A stretch of DNA of 59,306 nt from DATEZO01 sp035255485 (GCA_035255485.1 DATEZO010000220.1:1-59306), one strand, 5' to 3'. Numbered from the stretch's first letter, positions 42,076-51,236 are shown. Program-made: numbers and translations. Notes: generated by a model not told the origin, from the letters alone.

Positions 42076-44139
42076 ATGATGTCTTTATCCGAGAACCAGG
42101 CAGTGTCTATCTGCGATAACCAGCAATCGATGAATCAATCGACAGCCTGTGCGTCTGTCGCATCGATTCAGAAAGATGATCTGCGGCAGCAATACTGCAA
42201 TTATGCTGAACGGATTACAGATACAGCATCAGCACTTATATTTTATGCAGACAGCAATGAATATTATTGTTTCGCGAACCGTGCGCATGAAGTGTGGTTC
42301 AATCGCCCGTATCATGAAATCACGGGACGCAAGCTTGAAGAAATCCTGGGTACGTCTTATTCGGCAATACATGCCCATATCATGAAAGTTCTTGGCGGGA
42401 ATACAGTGTGCCATGAATGCATTATTCGTCATGCGGAAAAAGGCGACCGCATACTTGCCGTTATCCACGCACCGGATATTGCCGAGAATGGACAGGTGCG
42501 CGGGTTTTCTTCCATTGCCCTGGATATCACCGAAGATCAGTTACATCGGCGCGAGCTTGAATTCAAGACCCTGGTTGAAAATTCGCCCGACGTGATTGTG
42601 CGTCTGGACCGGGCCATGCGCCATCTTTACGTCAGCCCCGCAATTGAGACTGCGTTCGGCTTGAAAGCAGCCTTGTACCTGGGGCGGACAAAAGACGAGC
42701 TCGGGTTTCCGGAAAATATGGTGCTTGCGTGGGACAGTGCGGCCCAAGCTGCCTTCACTACCGGGAAAGAGCAGCAGTTTGAAAGCAGCATGCCACTGAA
42801 AGGCAAAATACGCCATTTTTCCACGCGTGTCATACCCGAACCGGATCGCGGCGGCAATATTGATTCCCTGTTATGTATCACCTACGACATTACTGAACGG
42901 ACAAAAATGGAAAACGAGCGGACCGAGCTGCTGGCGAGAGAGCGAACCGCACGCATCCATGCGGAAATTGCCGCCCGTGCCCGTGATGAGTTCCTGGCCA
43001 TCGTATCGCATGAGCTACGTGCTCCGCTGAATGGTATTCAAAGCTGGGCACATGTCCTGGAAAACTATACAAAAGACGCCGCATCGGCACCGCTGGCACA
43101 AAGAGCCCTGCGCGGCATCAAGACCGGCGTCGAACAGCAGGTTCGCCTGATCGAAGATCTGCTTGATGTGACGCGCATGATGAGTGGCAAGCTTCGCCTG
43201 GTAAAACAACCGCTTGCGTTGCTGCCCGTGATTCAGGCTGCAACGGAAAGCGTACGGGGCGAACTCGCCAGAAAAAATATTGCGCTTGCTTGCGAATTCA
43301 AAATTACCTACGAACAGATCGAGGGCGATTCCGACCGCATACAGCAAATCATTTGGAATCTGCTATCCAATGCGATCAAGTTCACGCCTGCGGAAGGGCA
43401 GATCTGGGTAAGCGCATACCGTACAGACCATGAAGCCTGCATTACGATACGTGATGGTGGTGTCGGCATTTCACCTGACTTCCTGCCGCGTCTGTTTGAT
43501 CGGTTCAGCCAGGAAGATACTTCCAGCACACGTGGATATAGCGGCCTCGGGCTTGGATTGTTTCTGGTGCGGCATCTGGTCGAACTGCACGGTGGGAGGG
43601 TGGAAGCCCATAGCGAAGGGGAAAATAAAGGCGCAACCTTTTCGGTTTATCTTCCATTACGCACCGAGCTCGATAAATATGCTCCGGCTAACGTAACGGA
43701 AGATGGCGCAAACAATCAGGTAACACTGCCCTCTCTGAATGGTTTGCATATTCTGCTGATTGATGATCAGGAAGATGCACGCGAATCGCTTGCAATTGTA
43801 TTGGGGAATGCAGGCGCACATGTATTTGCAGCCTCTTCTGCCAAAGAAGCCTTGGCATGGCTGTCAACATTGGCTGATACAGAATTGCCCGATGTGTTTG
43901 TATGCGATATCGCCATGCCGGGAGAAGACGGTTATTCGGTGCTGCGCAAGATTCGTGGATGGAAAAGAAACAGCGATCTTGCACCACTGCAGCGGATTCC
44001 GGCATTGGCATTAACGGCATTTTCACAACGCGAAGACCGCATTCGTGCGTTGGCTGCCGGCTTTCAAATGCACATGACCAAACCGGTCGCACCAGAGGAG
44101 TTGATCCTCGTCATTGCCACCATGACGCCGCGCGGGTGA
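42076..44139 (+). CDS. Hybrid sensor histidine kinase (PAS-PAS-HisKA-HATPase-REC)
   Basis: A 687-residue protein without transmembrane helices, so a cytoplasmic sensor. Two PAS domains (~38-150 and ~155-285) are followed by a HisKA domain with phospho-acceptor His312 (IVSHELRAPLNG) and an ATPase domain (NLLSNAIKFTP, DGGVGISPDFLPRLFDRFSQ, GLGLGLFLVRHLVELHGG). A C-terminal receiver carries Asp611 (VCDIAMPGEDGYSVL). Start ATG 42076 has AAGGAG 6 nt upstream. It is convergent with the NtrC-type regulator (48-bp gap) and is its likely partner, possibly by a phosphorelay. Confidence 0.9.
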   Translation: MMSLSENQAVSICDNQQSMNQSTACASVASIQKDDLRQQYCNYAERITDTASALIFYADSNEYYCFANRAHEVWFNRPYHEITGRKLEEILGTSYSAIHAHIMKVLGGNTVCHECIIRHAEKGDRILAVIHAPDIAENGQVRGFSSIALDITEDQLHRRELEFKTLVENSPDVIVRLDRAMRHLYVSPAIETAFGLKAALYLGRTKDELGFPENMVLAWDSAAQAAFTTGKEQQFESSMPLKGKIRHFSTRVIPEPDRGGNIDSLLCITYDITERTKMENERTELLARERTARIHAEIAARARDEFLAIVSHELRAPLNGIQSWAHVLENYTKDAASAPLAQRALRGIKTGVEQQVRLIEDLLDVTRMMSGKLRLVKQPLALLPVIQAATESVRGELARKNIALACEFKITYEQIEGDSDRIQQIIWNLLSNAIKFTPAEGQIWVSAYRTDHEACITIRDGGVGISPDFLPRLFDRFSQEDTSSTRGYSGLGLGLFLVRHLVELHGGRVEAHSEGENKGATFSVYLPLRTELDKYAPANVTEDGANNQVTLPSLNGLHILLIDDQEDARESLAIVLGNAGAHVFAASSAKEALAWLSTLADTELPDVFVCDIAMPGEDGYSVLRKIRGWKRNSDLAPLQRIPALALTAFSQREDRIRALAAGFQMHMTKPVAPEELILVIATMTPRG

Positions 44140-44187
44140 ACACCCGTACAACCGGACGTGGATTTGCCGCCCGGTTCGCTATCCGCA

Positions 44188-45603
44188 TCATGGATTTACC
44201 TGATGCGTATCCTTGGCATGTTGAATTTCATTGCGCGAAATCAGATTATCCTGTGCATGATCCGGTTCGTACGATCCATACTCTTCAAGACGGTTATAAA
44301 GCGTTTTCAGGCTGATCCCGAGAATATCGGCTGCGCGCTTCTTGACTCCGCCGCACAATTCGAGGGTGGCAAAGATGAGCTTGCGATCCACTTCTGCAAG
44401 CGATGTTCCGACCGGAATCGCCAATGTCATGCCTGACGATGGCTGCGATGCCACGGTCGGAGCCAGCGCAGCGGCATCAATCAACTGGTCTGACAAAATG
44501 AATGCGCGTTGGACATAATTGCGCAGTTCACGCACATTGCCAGGCCAGTGATAGCTGCCCAGGGAGGCTATCGCATCCGGCGTCATTATCTTGTTGGTCC
44601 CATGCGTTCGATTGAGTTCCTCAAGAAAATGCTGCGCCAGCAATTCAATATCCGAACCCCGCTCCCGCAAGGGGGGAATGACTAACGGAAATACATTCAG
44701 GCGATGGTATAGATCCAGCCGGAACTTGCCTTCAGTAATCGCGTCTTCCGGATTGCGGTTGCTTGCGGCAATCACGCGCACATCGGTTTCCAGTTCCTGA
44801 TTCGATCCGATTCGCATGAATGTGCCGGTTTCCAGCACCCGCAACAACTTCACTTGCAATTCGATCGGCATCTCAGTAATTTCATCGAGAAAAAGCGTGC
44901 CGCCGTTAGCACGCTCGAAATAACCCTTGTGCTGCTTGTCCGCGCCCGTGAAACTGCCTTTTTCATGGCCGAATATTTCGCTTTCAATAAGTTGCGGCGA
45001 TATGGCGCCGCAATTGACCGGCAGGAATGGATGCTTTTGCCGCAAGCTCAGGTCATGGATTGTTTGTGCGGCAAGCTCTTTGCCTGTACCGCTTTCACCG
45101 AACAGTAATACCGTAGCCTCGGTTGGCGCTACACGCCCGATATGGTTATAGAGCTTTTGCATGATGGGCGCAGCACCGAGCATCTGGCCGAAATGCCCCA
45201 GTCGGCGCAATTCGCCGCGCAGCGCGCCGATTTCCGCTTTCAGATCAGTGGGGCGCGGAACACGTGACAATAAGGCTTTCAAACGGCGGAAATTGATCGG
45301 TTTGGTCAAATAATCGGCAGCACCCAAACGAATTGCCTCGACCGCAGTTTCGACGCTTGCATACCCGGTAATCAGGATGATCTGGGTGGTTGTACGCTCC
45401 TCGATATCGTTGAATATATCCATGCCGCTACCGTCGGGTAATTTGATATCGACCAGGGCGACATCTGGCCGGCGCTGCATGATCTGAAGCTGCGCATCAT
45501 GGATCGTGCCGGCCACACCAATGGTAAACCCTTCTGCTGTGACAATTTCCGCCAAGGCTTCTCGCGTATTGACATCATCATCAACAATTAATACATGCGG
45601 CAT
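44188..45603 (-). CDS. NtrC-family sigma54 response regulator
   Basis: A 471-residue regulator. It has a receiver (1-120, phospho-Asp52 in ALVDIKLPDG) and an AAA+ domain: Walker A FGESGTGKELAAQ, sigma54 loop HEKGSFTGADK (GSFTGA in place of GAFTGA), Walker B GGTLFLDEI, and the arginine-finger region. A Fis-type HTH (KKRAADILGISLKTLYNRLEEYG) follows, then a 20-residue tail. It remodels sigma54 RNA polymerase to open -24/-12 promoters. Start ATG 45603 has a weak upstream AGAAAG. Convergent with the hybrid kinase. Confidence 0.93.
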   Translation of the reverse strand: MPHVLIVDDDVNTREALAEIVTAEGFTIGVAGTIHDAQLQIMQRRPDVALVDIKLPDGSGMDIFNDIEERTTTQIILITGYASVETAVEAIRLGAADYLTKPINFRRLKALLSRVPRPTDLKAEIGALRGELRRLGHFGQMLGAAPIMQKLYNHIGRVAPTEATVLLFGESGTGKELAAQTIHDLSLRQKHPFLPVNCGAISPQLIESEIFGHEKGSFTGADKQHKGYFERANGGTLFLDEITEMPIELQVKLLRVLETGTFMRIGSNQELETDVRVIAASNRNPEDAITEGKFRLDLYHRLNVFPLVIPPLRERGSDIELLAQHFLEELNRTHGTNKIMTPDAIASLGSYHWPGNVRELRNYVQRAFILSDQLIDAAALAPTVASQPSSGMTLAIPVGTSLAEVDRKLIFATLELCGGVKKRAADILGISLKTLYNRLEEYGSYEPDHAQDNLISRNEIQHAKDTHQVNP

Positions 45604-45990
45604 ATATGTTACTTTCTGGGAAATGACACCTGTTCTTGCCTTCATTTTTCAGGAAAAAACGGGTCTGGCGCATTGGGTGCACAGGCCATTAATCGGCATG
45701 AAACATTCAATAGAGTAAATAAAAAAGGAATCTGAAAATACAGGCGGTCTGTCATTAAAACGGGATGGAGCCCCAAAAATCTTTAGTATGCGGCCATGAC
45801 TTGCAAGTCTTATGATTCAGCCCAATAAAACAGGCATTCTCGCCATATCCATCCAGAAACATGCTGAATATCCAATACATCGACGCAGCGTCCATAGTCA
45901 ATGGCGCTCAAGAGCAATAAGAACTCCTTCAAGGACTTGCCGAATTCCAATACTGGCAAGCCCCTGAAGACAGGCTGTGCTTTGCCGATC
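45604..45990. other. Gap between the NtrC regulator and the BON lipoprotein genes
   Basis: 387 bp without a convincing gene. It must hold the promoter of the regulator (leftward). I find no -24/-12 site on either strand and no long repeat. Confidence 0.5.
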
Positions 45991-46452
45991 TTATTTTTTT
46001 ATCGTGAGCTTGTTATGCACCGCCTTGACCCCCTCAATGCCTTTGGCGATTTTCTGCGCACGATCGATTTGAGTCTGATTGTTCACGGCGCCAGTCAGTG
46101 TTACTTCACCTTTGTTTGTATCGACCGAAATATCCAGGCCTTTTATATCCGTATCGGCTAGATACGCAGCTTTTACTTTGGTAGTGACAACACTATCATC
46201 GACTGCACCACCCACCTTGCTTGCCGTACCCGTATCAGATGCACCTGACGAATCAGAGGAACCTGATGAGCCTGATGATGTGCTGCCCGATGTATCGGCG
46301 CGTGAAGCCGTTGCCGTATCGGTTGCGCTGTTTCCAGCACCGATGGATGCCTGATCCGCATCAGGCGATCGACGGTTGCAGCCGCTGATGAACATGGCGG
46401 TTAACAAGGCTGTGATAAACGCGGTTTTTAATATCGTTGGCTTTATCTGCAT
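45991..46452 (-). CDS. BON-domain lipoprotein
   Basis: A 153-residue periplasmic lipoprotein. The signal ends in FISGC (Cys25), then comes a 55-residue Ser/Thr/Gly/Asp-rich linker, then one BON domain (DDSVVTTKVKAAYLADTDIKGLDISVDTNKGEVTLTGAVNNQTQIDRAQKIAKGIEGVKAVHNKLTI). BON domains bind phospholipid; the relative OsmY is induced by osmotic stress. Start ATG 46452 has AAAGGA upstream. Confidence 0.9.
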   Translation of the reverse strand: MQIKPTILKTAFITALLTAMFISGCNRRSPDADQASIGAGNSATDTATASRADTSGSTSSGSSGSSDSSGASDTGTASKVGGAVDDSVVTTKVKAAYLADTDIKGLDISVDTNKGEVTLTGAVNNQTQIDRAQKIAKGIEGVKAVHNKLTIKK

Positions 46453-46566
46453 TAAATGATCCTTTCCATAAAAGAAGAACTGTTGTTCATCAGGTGCAAA
46501 ACAATATTGGTGCTTCTTTCATTCATGTAAGGCAAATTAGCCTGATTTTTAAAAAGATCATGAAAA

Positions 46567-46881
46567 TTATTTACCGCTTCCCGGAGTGCTGGTTGAACCG
46601 GTACCTGTACTGCCACTATCCGAACCGGACGAGGTTCCCGATCCTGGTGTAGTTGAGCCCGATGTACCTGTTCCTGCACTTCCTGAGCCTGATGTGCCGG
46701 AACCAGCCGAAGAGCCTGGCGTACTCATACCAGATGTCCCGCCGGAAGAACCGGTAGCACTGCCGGAACTGGTTGCTCCCGAGCTTTGATCGCTGGCAGG
46801 ACGATTACAGCCAGTTAATGCCAGGCCACCAAGCAAAGCCGCTATCCAGACAATTTTTGAAGCATGCGTTACGGTAATCAT
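46567..46881 (-). CDS. Ser/Gly/Thr-rich lipoprotein
   Basis: A 104-residue lipoprotein. The signal ends in GLALTGC (about Cys25), followed by NRPASDQ and then a ~75-residue run of Gly, Ser, Thr and Pro (GSATGSSGGTSG-like repeats). There is no globular domain. The tail resembles the linker of the BON lipoprotein 115 bp downstream; it may be a linker-only paralogue or lost its BON domain. Start ATG 46881 with AAAGGA. Confidence 0.7.
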   Translation of the reverse strand: MITVTHASKIVWIAALLGGLALTGCNRPASDQSSGATSSGSATGSSGGTSGMSTPGSSAGSGTSGSGSAGTGTSGSTTPGSGTSSGSDSGSTGTGSTSTPGSGK

Positions 46882-47250
46882 TGTTGTTCCTTTCACATAA
46901 GTTGGAAATACATGAATATTGACCAACTTGCTTACCGTTGGTTTCTTAACTTTTGAATATCATTGGTTTTAAGTAGACTGTACTGGCCGGATCAACCCTT
47001 GAATTCAGGAGTAATTTCAAGGAAAAATTCTTGTTTTTAATGTATTGAATCAATCCACTTGTTTGCAAGAAAAACTCAGCACGGCACTGTTCAGGCCGTA
47101 CGCCACATTTTCCTTGTACGAGATTGAATTTTCGCAAGGCGCATGCGCGGCAGCGCTGCAAGAATCAAAACGATTCCATCATCTTCATCCTGGCGCAGGG
47201 TGCCGGTCTTCTTCAAACAAACCAATTTCCTTCTCACTAAACAATGCAAC
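46882..47250. other. Divergent gap before the receiver-less sigma54 activator
   Basis: 369 bp, AT-rich in its left half. No gene or repeat seen. CGGCACtgttcAGGC at 47082-47096 has sigma54-like spacing but lacks the TTGC half, so I do not call it. Confidence 0.45.
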
Positions 47251-48201
47251 ATGGATCCTGAGAAATCGCTGAAGCAATTCGGGTTGCTTTACGGCTCTTC
47301 ACCCGCAATGGAAGCTTTGTATCAGCAGATCGAGAAAGTGGCTGTTACTGAAGCGACTGTGTTACTGGCCGGCGAAAGCGGTACTGGCAAGGAATTGATC
47401 GCGCAAACGATCCATCAGATGAGCCATCGCAGCACCAATAATTTTGTTGCCGTGAATTGCGGCGCCATACCTGCTCACTTGATTGAAGCAGCCCTGTTCG
47501 GTCATGAAAAAGGCAGCTTTACTGGAGCAGCCCACCGCCACGACGGCTACTTTGAGCATGCATCGCAAGGCACGCTTTTTCTCGATGAAATCACTGAAAT
47601 GCCGGTGGATATGCAAGTGAAGTTGCTGCGGGTGCTGGAAACCGGCACATTCATGCGGATCGGCGGTGATGAAGAGGTCAAGGTTGACGTACGTCTGATT
47701 GCAGCAACCAATCGCGATCTTGAAACTGCGGTAAGACAAGGGCATTTTCGTTCAGATCTCATGTATCGACTGGCAGTTTTTCCGATCCGCATACCGCCGC
47801 TGCGAGAACGCGGCGACGATATTGAACTGCTGGCACAATATTTCCTGCGGTCGCTCAATGAGAAAGGGAAAATAGAAAAATCCTTTTCCCGCCACTCTCT
47901 CGAAATCATTCGTTCCTATTCCTGGCCGGGCAATGTCAGGGAATTGAAAAATGTCGTGCATCGGGCTTTTATCCTCTCCAACGAAACGCTCGAGATTGAT
48001 CAATACATTCCCGACCTGTCATCACGCAAGCCAGTCATGCATGAGGGCTATCTGAATTTTTTCGTCGGCATGCCGCTGGCCGAAGCGCAACGTGAAATCA
48101 TCCTTGCCACATTAAAACACTTCAACGGCAATAAACGCCTTACCGCAGAAACACTGGGCATCAGCCTCAAGACCTTGTATAACCGACTGAAGGAATATTG
48201 A
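47251..48201 (+). CDS. Sigma54 activator lacking a receiver domain (PspF-like layout)
   Basis: A 316-residue protein. The AAA+ domain begins almost at once: Walker A LLAGESGTGKELIAQT, HEKGSFTGAAHRHDGYFEHA (GSFTGA loop), Walker B GTLFLDEITEMP, IRIPPLRERGDDIELLA. A Fis-type HTH (NKRLTAETLGISLKTLYNRLKEY) ends it. There is no N-terminal sensor, so it is controlled by level or by an inhibitor, as PspF is by PspA. The AAA+ core closely resembles that of the 44188 regulator. Start ATG 47251 has no good ribosome site; the frame is open upstream to 47143. Confidence 0.9.
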   Translation: MDPEKSLKQFGLLYGSSPAMEALYQQIEKVAVTEATVLLAGESGTGKELIAQTIHQMSHRSTNNFVAVNCGAIPAHLIEAALFGHEKGSFTGAAHRHDGYFEHASQGTLFLDEITEMPVDMQVKLLRVLETGTFMRIGGDEEVKVDVRLIAATNRDLETAVRQGHFRSDLMYRLAVFPIRIPPLRERGDDIELLAQYFLRSLNEKGKIEKSFSRHSLEIIRSYSWPGNVRELKNVVHRAFILSNETLEIDQYIPDLSSRKPVMHEGYLNFFVGMPLAEAQREIILATLKHFNGNKRLTAETLGISLKTLYNRLKEY

Positions 48202-48236
48202 AGAAGGCAGCCTTGTGTGGCTGGCTGCAAAGAGCA

Positions 48237-49106
48237 TCAGGCATTCACCACTTCGCCGCCATTCGGGTGCAGTACCTGCCCCGTCATGTAAGAGGAATCC
48301 GCACTGGCCAGGAATACGTAGCAGGGAGCGATTTCGTCCGGCTGGCCGGCGCGCCCCAGCGGCACATCACTACCGAAACTGGCTACTTTTTCCGGTGGAA
48401 AAGTGGATGGAATCAGTGGCGTCCATACCGGTCCCGGCGCAACGGCATTCACATGAATGCCGCGCTGCGCAAGCTGTTGCGACAGCGATCGGGTAAAGGA
48501 GACGATCGCACCTTTGGTGGCAGAGTAATCCAGCAGATGGGCGCTGCCGCGGTAAGCAGTTACCGAAGTGGTATTGATGATGCGCGCGCTGCTTTTCAAA
48601 TGCGGCAGCGCTGCCTTGACCATATGGAACATCGAAAAAACATTGGTGTGAAATATCTTTTCCAGCTGCTCTTCCGTAATATCCTCAATACTTTGCTGCG
48701 GATGCTGTTCGGCTGCGTTGTTGACCAGTATGTCGAGTCGTCCGCCCAGGTCGGATATCACGGAATGTATTGCCTGCCCGCAGAAATCGGCACTGCCCAG
48801 ATCGCCGGCAAGAGCGATACAGTGGCGGCCCGCCTGTTCAATGTGGCGCTTGGTTTCTTGCGCATCCTCATGTTCGTTAAGATACGTGATCGCCACATCC
48901 GCGCCTTCTTTTGCAAATGCAATCGCAACCGCCCGACCGATACCGCTATCGCCGCCAGTCACCAATGCAACCTTGCCATTCAGCTTGCCGCTGCCGATAT
49001 AATTTTTGCCTTCGGCTTGCGGCTTGGGTTGCATCGCCGTTTCAACGCCGGGTTGACTGTCCTGATGTTGCGGAGGAAAAGGTGTCTGCTGTCCTTGCTG
49101 AGGCAT
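48237..49106 (-). CDS. SDR family oxidoreductase (YhdF/YghA-like)
   Basis: A 289-residue short-chain dehydrogenase. A Gln/Pro-rich head (PQQGQQTPFPPQHQDSQPG) is typical of the glucose-dehydrogenase-like general-stress SDRs. NAD(P) site ALVTGGDSGIGRAVAIAFA; NNAAEQ; catalytic Ser in INTTSVTAYRG and Tyr-x3-Lys in LDYSATKGA. C-terminal LGRAGQPDEIAPCYVFLAS. Start ATG 49106. Sigma54 promoter upstream. Convergent with the sigma54 activator, 35-bp gap. Confidence 0.9.
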   Translation of the reverse strand: MPQQGQQTPFPPQHQDSQPGVETAMQPKPQAEGKNYIGSGKLNGKVALVTGGDSGIGRAVAIAFAKEGADVAITYLNEHEDAQETKRHIEQAGRHCIALAGDLGSADFCGQAIHSVISDLGGRLDILVNNAAEQHPQQSIEDITEEQLEKIFHTNVFSMFHMVKAALPHLKSSARIINTTSVTAYRGSAHLLDYSATKGAIVSFTRSLSQQLAQRGIHVNAVAPGPVWTPLIPSTFPPEKVASFGSDVPLGRAGQPDEIAPCYVFLASADSSYMTGQVLHPNGGEVVNA

Positions 49107-49189
49107 GGCAATCCTTTCATGGCGCGATGCGGCTGACAGATCACGCGCGTGCAATATGCTGGAATAATGGCTTTTTGAACCATGTGCTT

Positions 49190-49204
49190 GCAGCTTTCGT
49201 GCCA
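49190..49204 (-). promoter_or_regulatory. Sigma54 promoter for the SDR gene
   Basis: Minus strand: TGGCACgaaagCTGC, exact 12-nt spacing. The predicted start near 49178 gives a leader of about 72 nt before ATG 49106. Confidence 0.8.
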
Positions 49205-49374
49205 TGAAAAGGGCAGGAAAGTCCGGAACACGAAACGCCGAGCGGCGAAAAGGATAAAAAAGTTACAGCTAACGAGTGAAATTTACGCGTTGCCCACTGG
49301 ATTAGTCTGAATCGCAAGCGTGCAGGCTGCGCACTGCAATTATTGACCTCTTACGCCTTGGTAGAAAAGAAGAA

Positions 49375-50463
49375 TCACGAAGTTCCGGATTGCACGGAAG
49401 CCAGAGCTTCCAGCAGAATATCGGGGTTCCCGCTCATTAATTTTTTCGTGTCCGATAACGTTTGCCGGAAAGTGCGCGCACCTGGCATGCCAGCCATCAG
49501 GCCCAGCATATGACGCGTAATGCTGTTAAGGCGCAAGCCGCCACCGGCCCCTTTGCCATGCAACTCCAGTTGCATGCGGATATAGGGGATCATTGCCTGC
49601 AGCACTTCCGTGCGCGATTTCGATGCCGTAATCTCGCCGTAATAACGCGCATCGAACGATGCCATCCAATACGGATTGTGATATGCCTCGCGGCCGAGCA
49701 TCACACCGTCGACATGCTGCAGATGCAGCTCGATGTCGGCTTCGGTCTTGATGCCGCCATTGAGGATGATTTCAAGTTGGGGAAAATCGCGTTTCAGCTG
49801 ATAGGCGAACTCGTAACGCAATGGTGGAATCTCGCGGTTTTCCTTCGGGCTCAATCCTTTCAGAATTGCATTGCGCGCATGTACGATGAAGGTACGGCAA
49901 CCCGCTGCGGCGATGACACCGACAAAATCGCGCACAAAATCATAGCTTTCAACCCGGTCGATGCCAATCCGGTGCTTGACCGTTACATCGATTGAAACAG
50001 TATCACGCATCGCTTTCACGCAATCCGCCACCAGTGCAGACTCCGCCATCAGGCAAGCGCCGAATGCGCCTTTTCGCACACGTTCCGACGGGCAGCCACA
50101 ATTGAGGTTGATTTCGTCATAGCCCCATTGCTGGCCCAGCTTTGCGCTTTTGGCGAGGTCCGCCGGCTCGCTGCCACCCAGCTGCAAGGCGACCGGATGC
50201 TCTTCCGTGCTGAAATCCAGATGGCGCGCGACGTCCCCATGCAGAAGTGCGCCGGTGGTGACCATCTCCGTGTAGAGCCACGTATGGCGCGTGATCTGCC
50301 GATGGAAGACACGGCAATGACGATCAGTCCAATCCATCATCGGGGCAACGGAAATACGACGACGCCCTTGATTTGAGGGAATACTTGTGTTTTCAAGGCT
50401 TTGCACCTCAGATGCTGCGGAATGACAACTCACAAAACTTCCCGTTATTTCTTGGTTTATCAT
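49375..50463 (-). CDS. dusA: tRNA-dihydrouridine(20/20a) synthase DusA
   Basis: A 362-residue flavoenzyme reducing U20/U20a in tRNA D-loops. SVAPMMDWTDRHCR (FMN entry), EMVTTGALLHGD, ALQLGGSEPADLA, EINLNCGCPSERVRKGAFGACLM (catalytic Cys), VKHRIGID, LNGGI and VMLGREAYHNPY are all present. The 5' end is uncertain: ATG 50463 lacks a ribosome site, and conserved sequence starts near residue 34. The dusA 5' end is a known integration site, and a truncated integrase lies 46 bp upstream. Confidence 0.94.
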   Translation of the reverse strand: MINQEITGSFVSCHSAASEVQSLENTSIPSNQGRRRISVAPMMDWTDRHCRVFHRQITRHTWLYTEMVTTGALLHGDVARHLDFSTEEHPVALQLGGSEPADLAKSAKLGQQWGYDEINLNCGCPSERVRKGAFGACLMAESALVADCVKAMRDTVSIDVTVKHRIGIDRVESYDFVRDFVGVIAAAGCRTFIVHARNAILKGLSPKENREIPPLRYEFAYQLKRDFPQLEIILNGGIKTEADIELHLQHVDGVMLGREAYHNPYWMASFDARYYGEITASKSRTEVLQAMIPYIRMQLELHGKGAGGGLRLNSITRHMLGLMAGMPGARTFRQTLSDTKKLMSGNPDILLEALASVQSGTS

Positions 50464-50509
50464 ATGTCACTGGATCAAAATTGGATCAATTGGACACGCG
50501 AAAGAAGAG

Positions 50510-51007
50510 ATGGCAACGTTTATAAAGATCGGCAAGCGGTGGCGCGCACGAGTGCGGAAAACCGAATTTCCGACACTGAGCGAAACTTTTGACATCAAAG
50601 CCCGGGCCCAAGAGTGGACCAACCGCATGGAAGCCGACATGCAAGCGCGCAAATTCAAGGATGTGCGCATCATAGCAGACAAGACTATGGGCGATCTGAT
50701 CAACCGCTACACCGAGGAATTGACCGCAAAGAAGCCGCTCGGCAAGAACAAGGATGCTGTGCTGAAGTCGTTATACAGGCAATTCGGCCACATAAAGCTG
50801 CCGGACCTGACCGTGCACGAAATCACCACCTTCGTTAAAAACCGGCTCAAGAATGGGGCCGGCGGCGTAACGATTAACATCGACCTCACCTATCTCAAGA
50901 GTGTCTGGAAGGTGGCCAACCTACCTCATCCGATCGGCCAACTAATCCTACTGTCTACCAGCAGAATTAAACTTGCCCACAATTTTTGTTGGCAATGTTG
51001 TGAATAA
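50510..51007 (+). pseudogene. Truncated tyrosine integrase next to dusA
   Basis: A 165-residue frame from ATG 50510. Residues 1-60 (FIKIGKRWRARVRKTEFPTLSETFDIKARAQEWTNRMEADM) are the N-terminal arm/AP2-like part, and ~58-140 the SAM-like core-binding domain (KTMGDLINRYTEEL, VHEITTFVKNRLK, YLKSVWKVA). The catalytic domain with R-H-R-Y is absent: homology ends near 50935 and the last ~25 residues are out of family. Integrases of this type insert in the 5' part of dusA, so this is the stump of a lost dusA element. Confidence 0.8.
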
Positions 51008-51236
51008 GTATTGTTGCTCTAGATAAGGGATTGTTTCGTAAGGAAATATTACCGTTGATTAAAATCAAGGCATCCTCGATAGATTGCCGACCGTCGCCCT
51101 CGATTTCCCCTAAAACGCTCGAGATCGAAGTATCAGTGATCAAGAGTAAAATTGAGACTGCTCATCATTAACTGATATCAATTTTTAAACTTATCTTGCG
51201 GCGTCTAATCAAATTCCATTCATTTGGAGTTATACA

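Noticed and set aside
47082..47096. Possible sigma54 site CGGCACtgttcAGGC before the receiver-less activator
   Set aside because: The spacing is right but the -12 half lacks TTGC.
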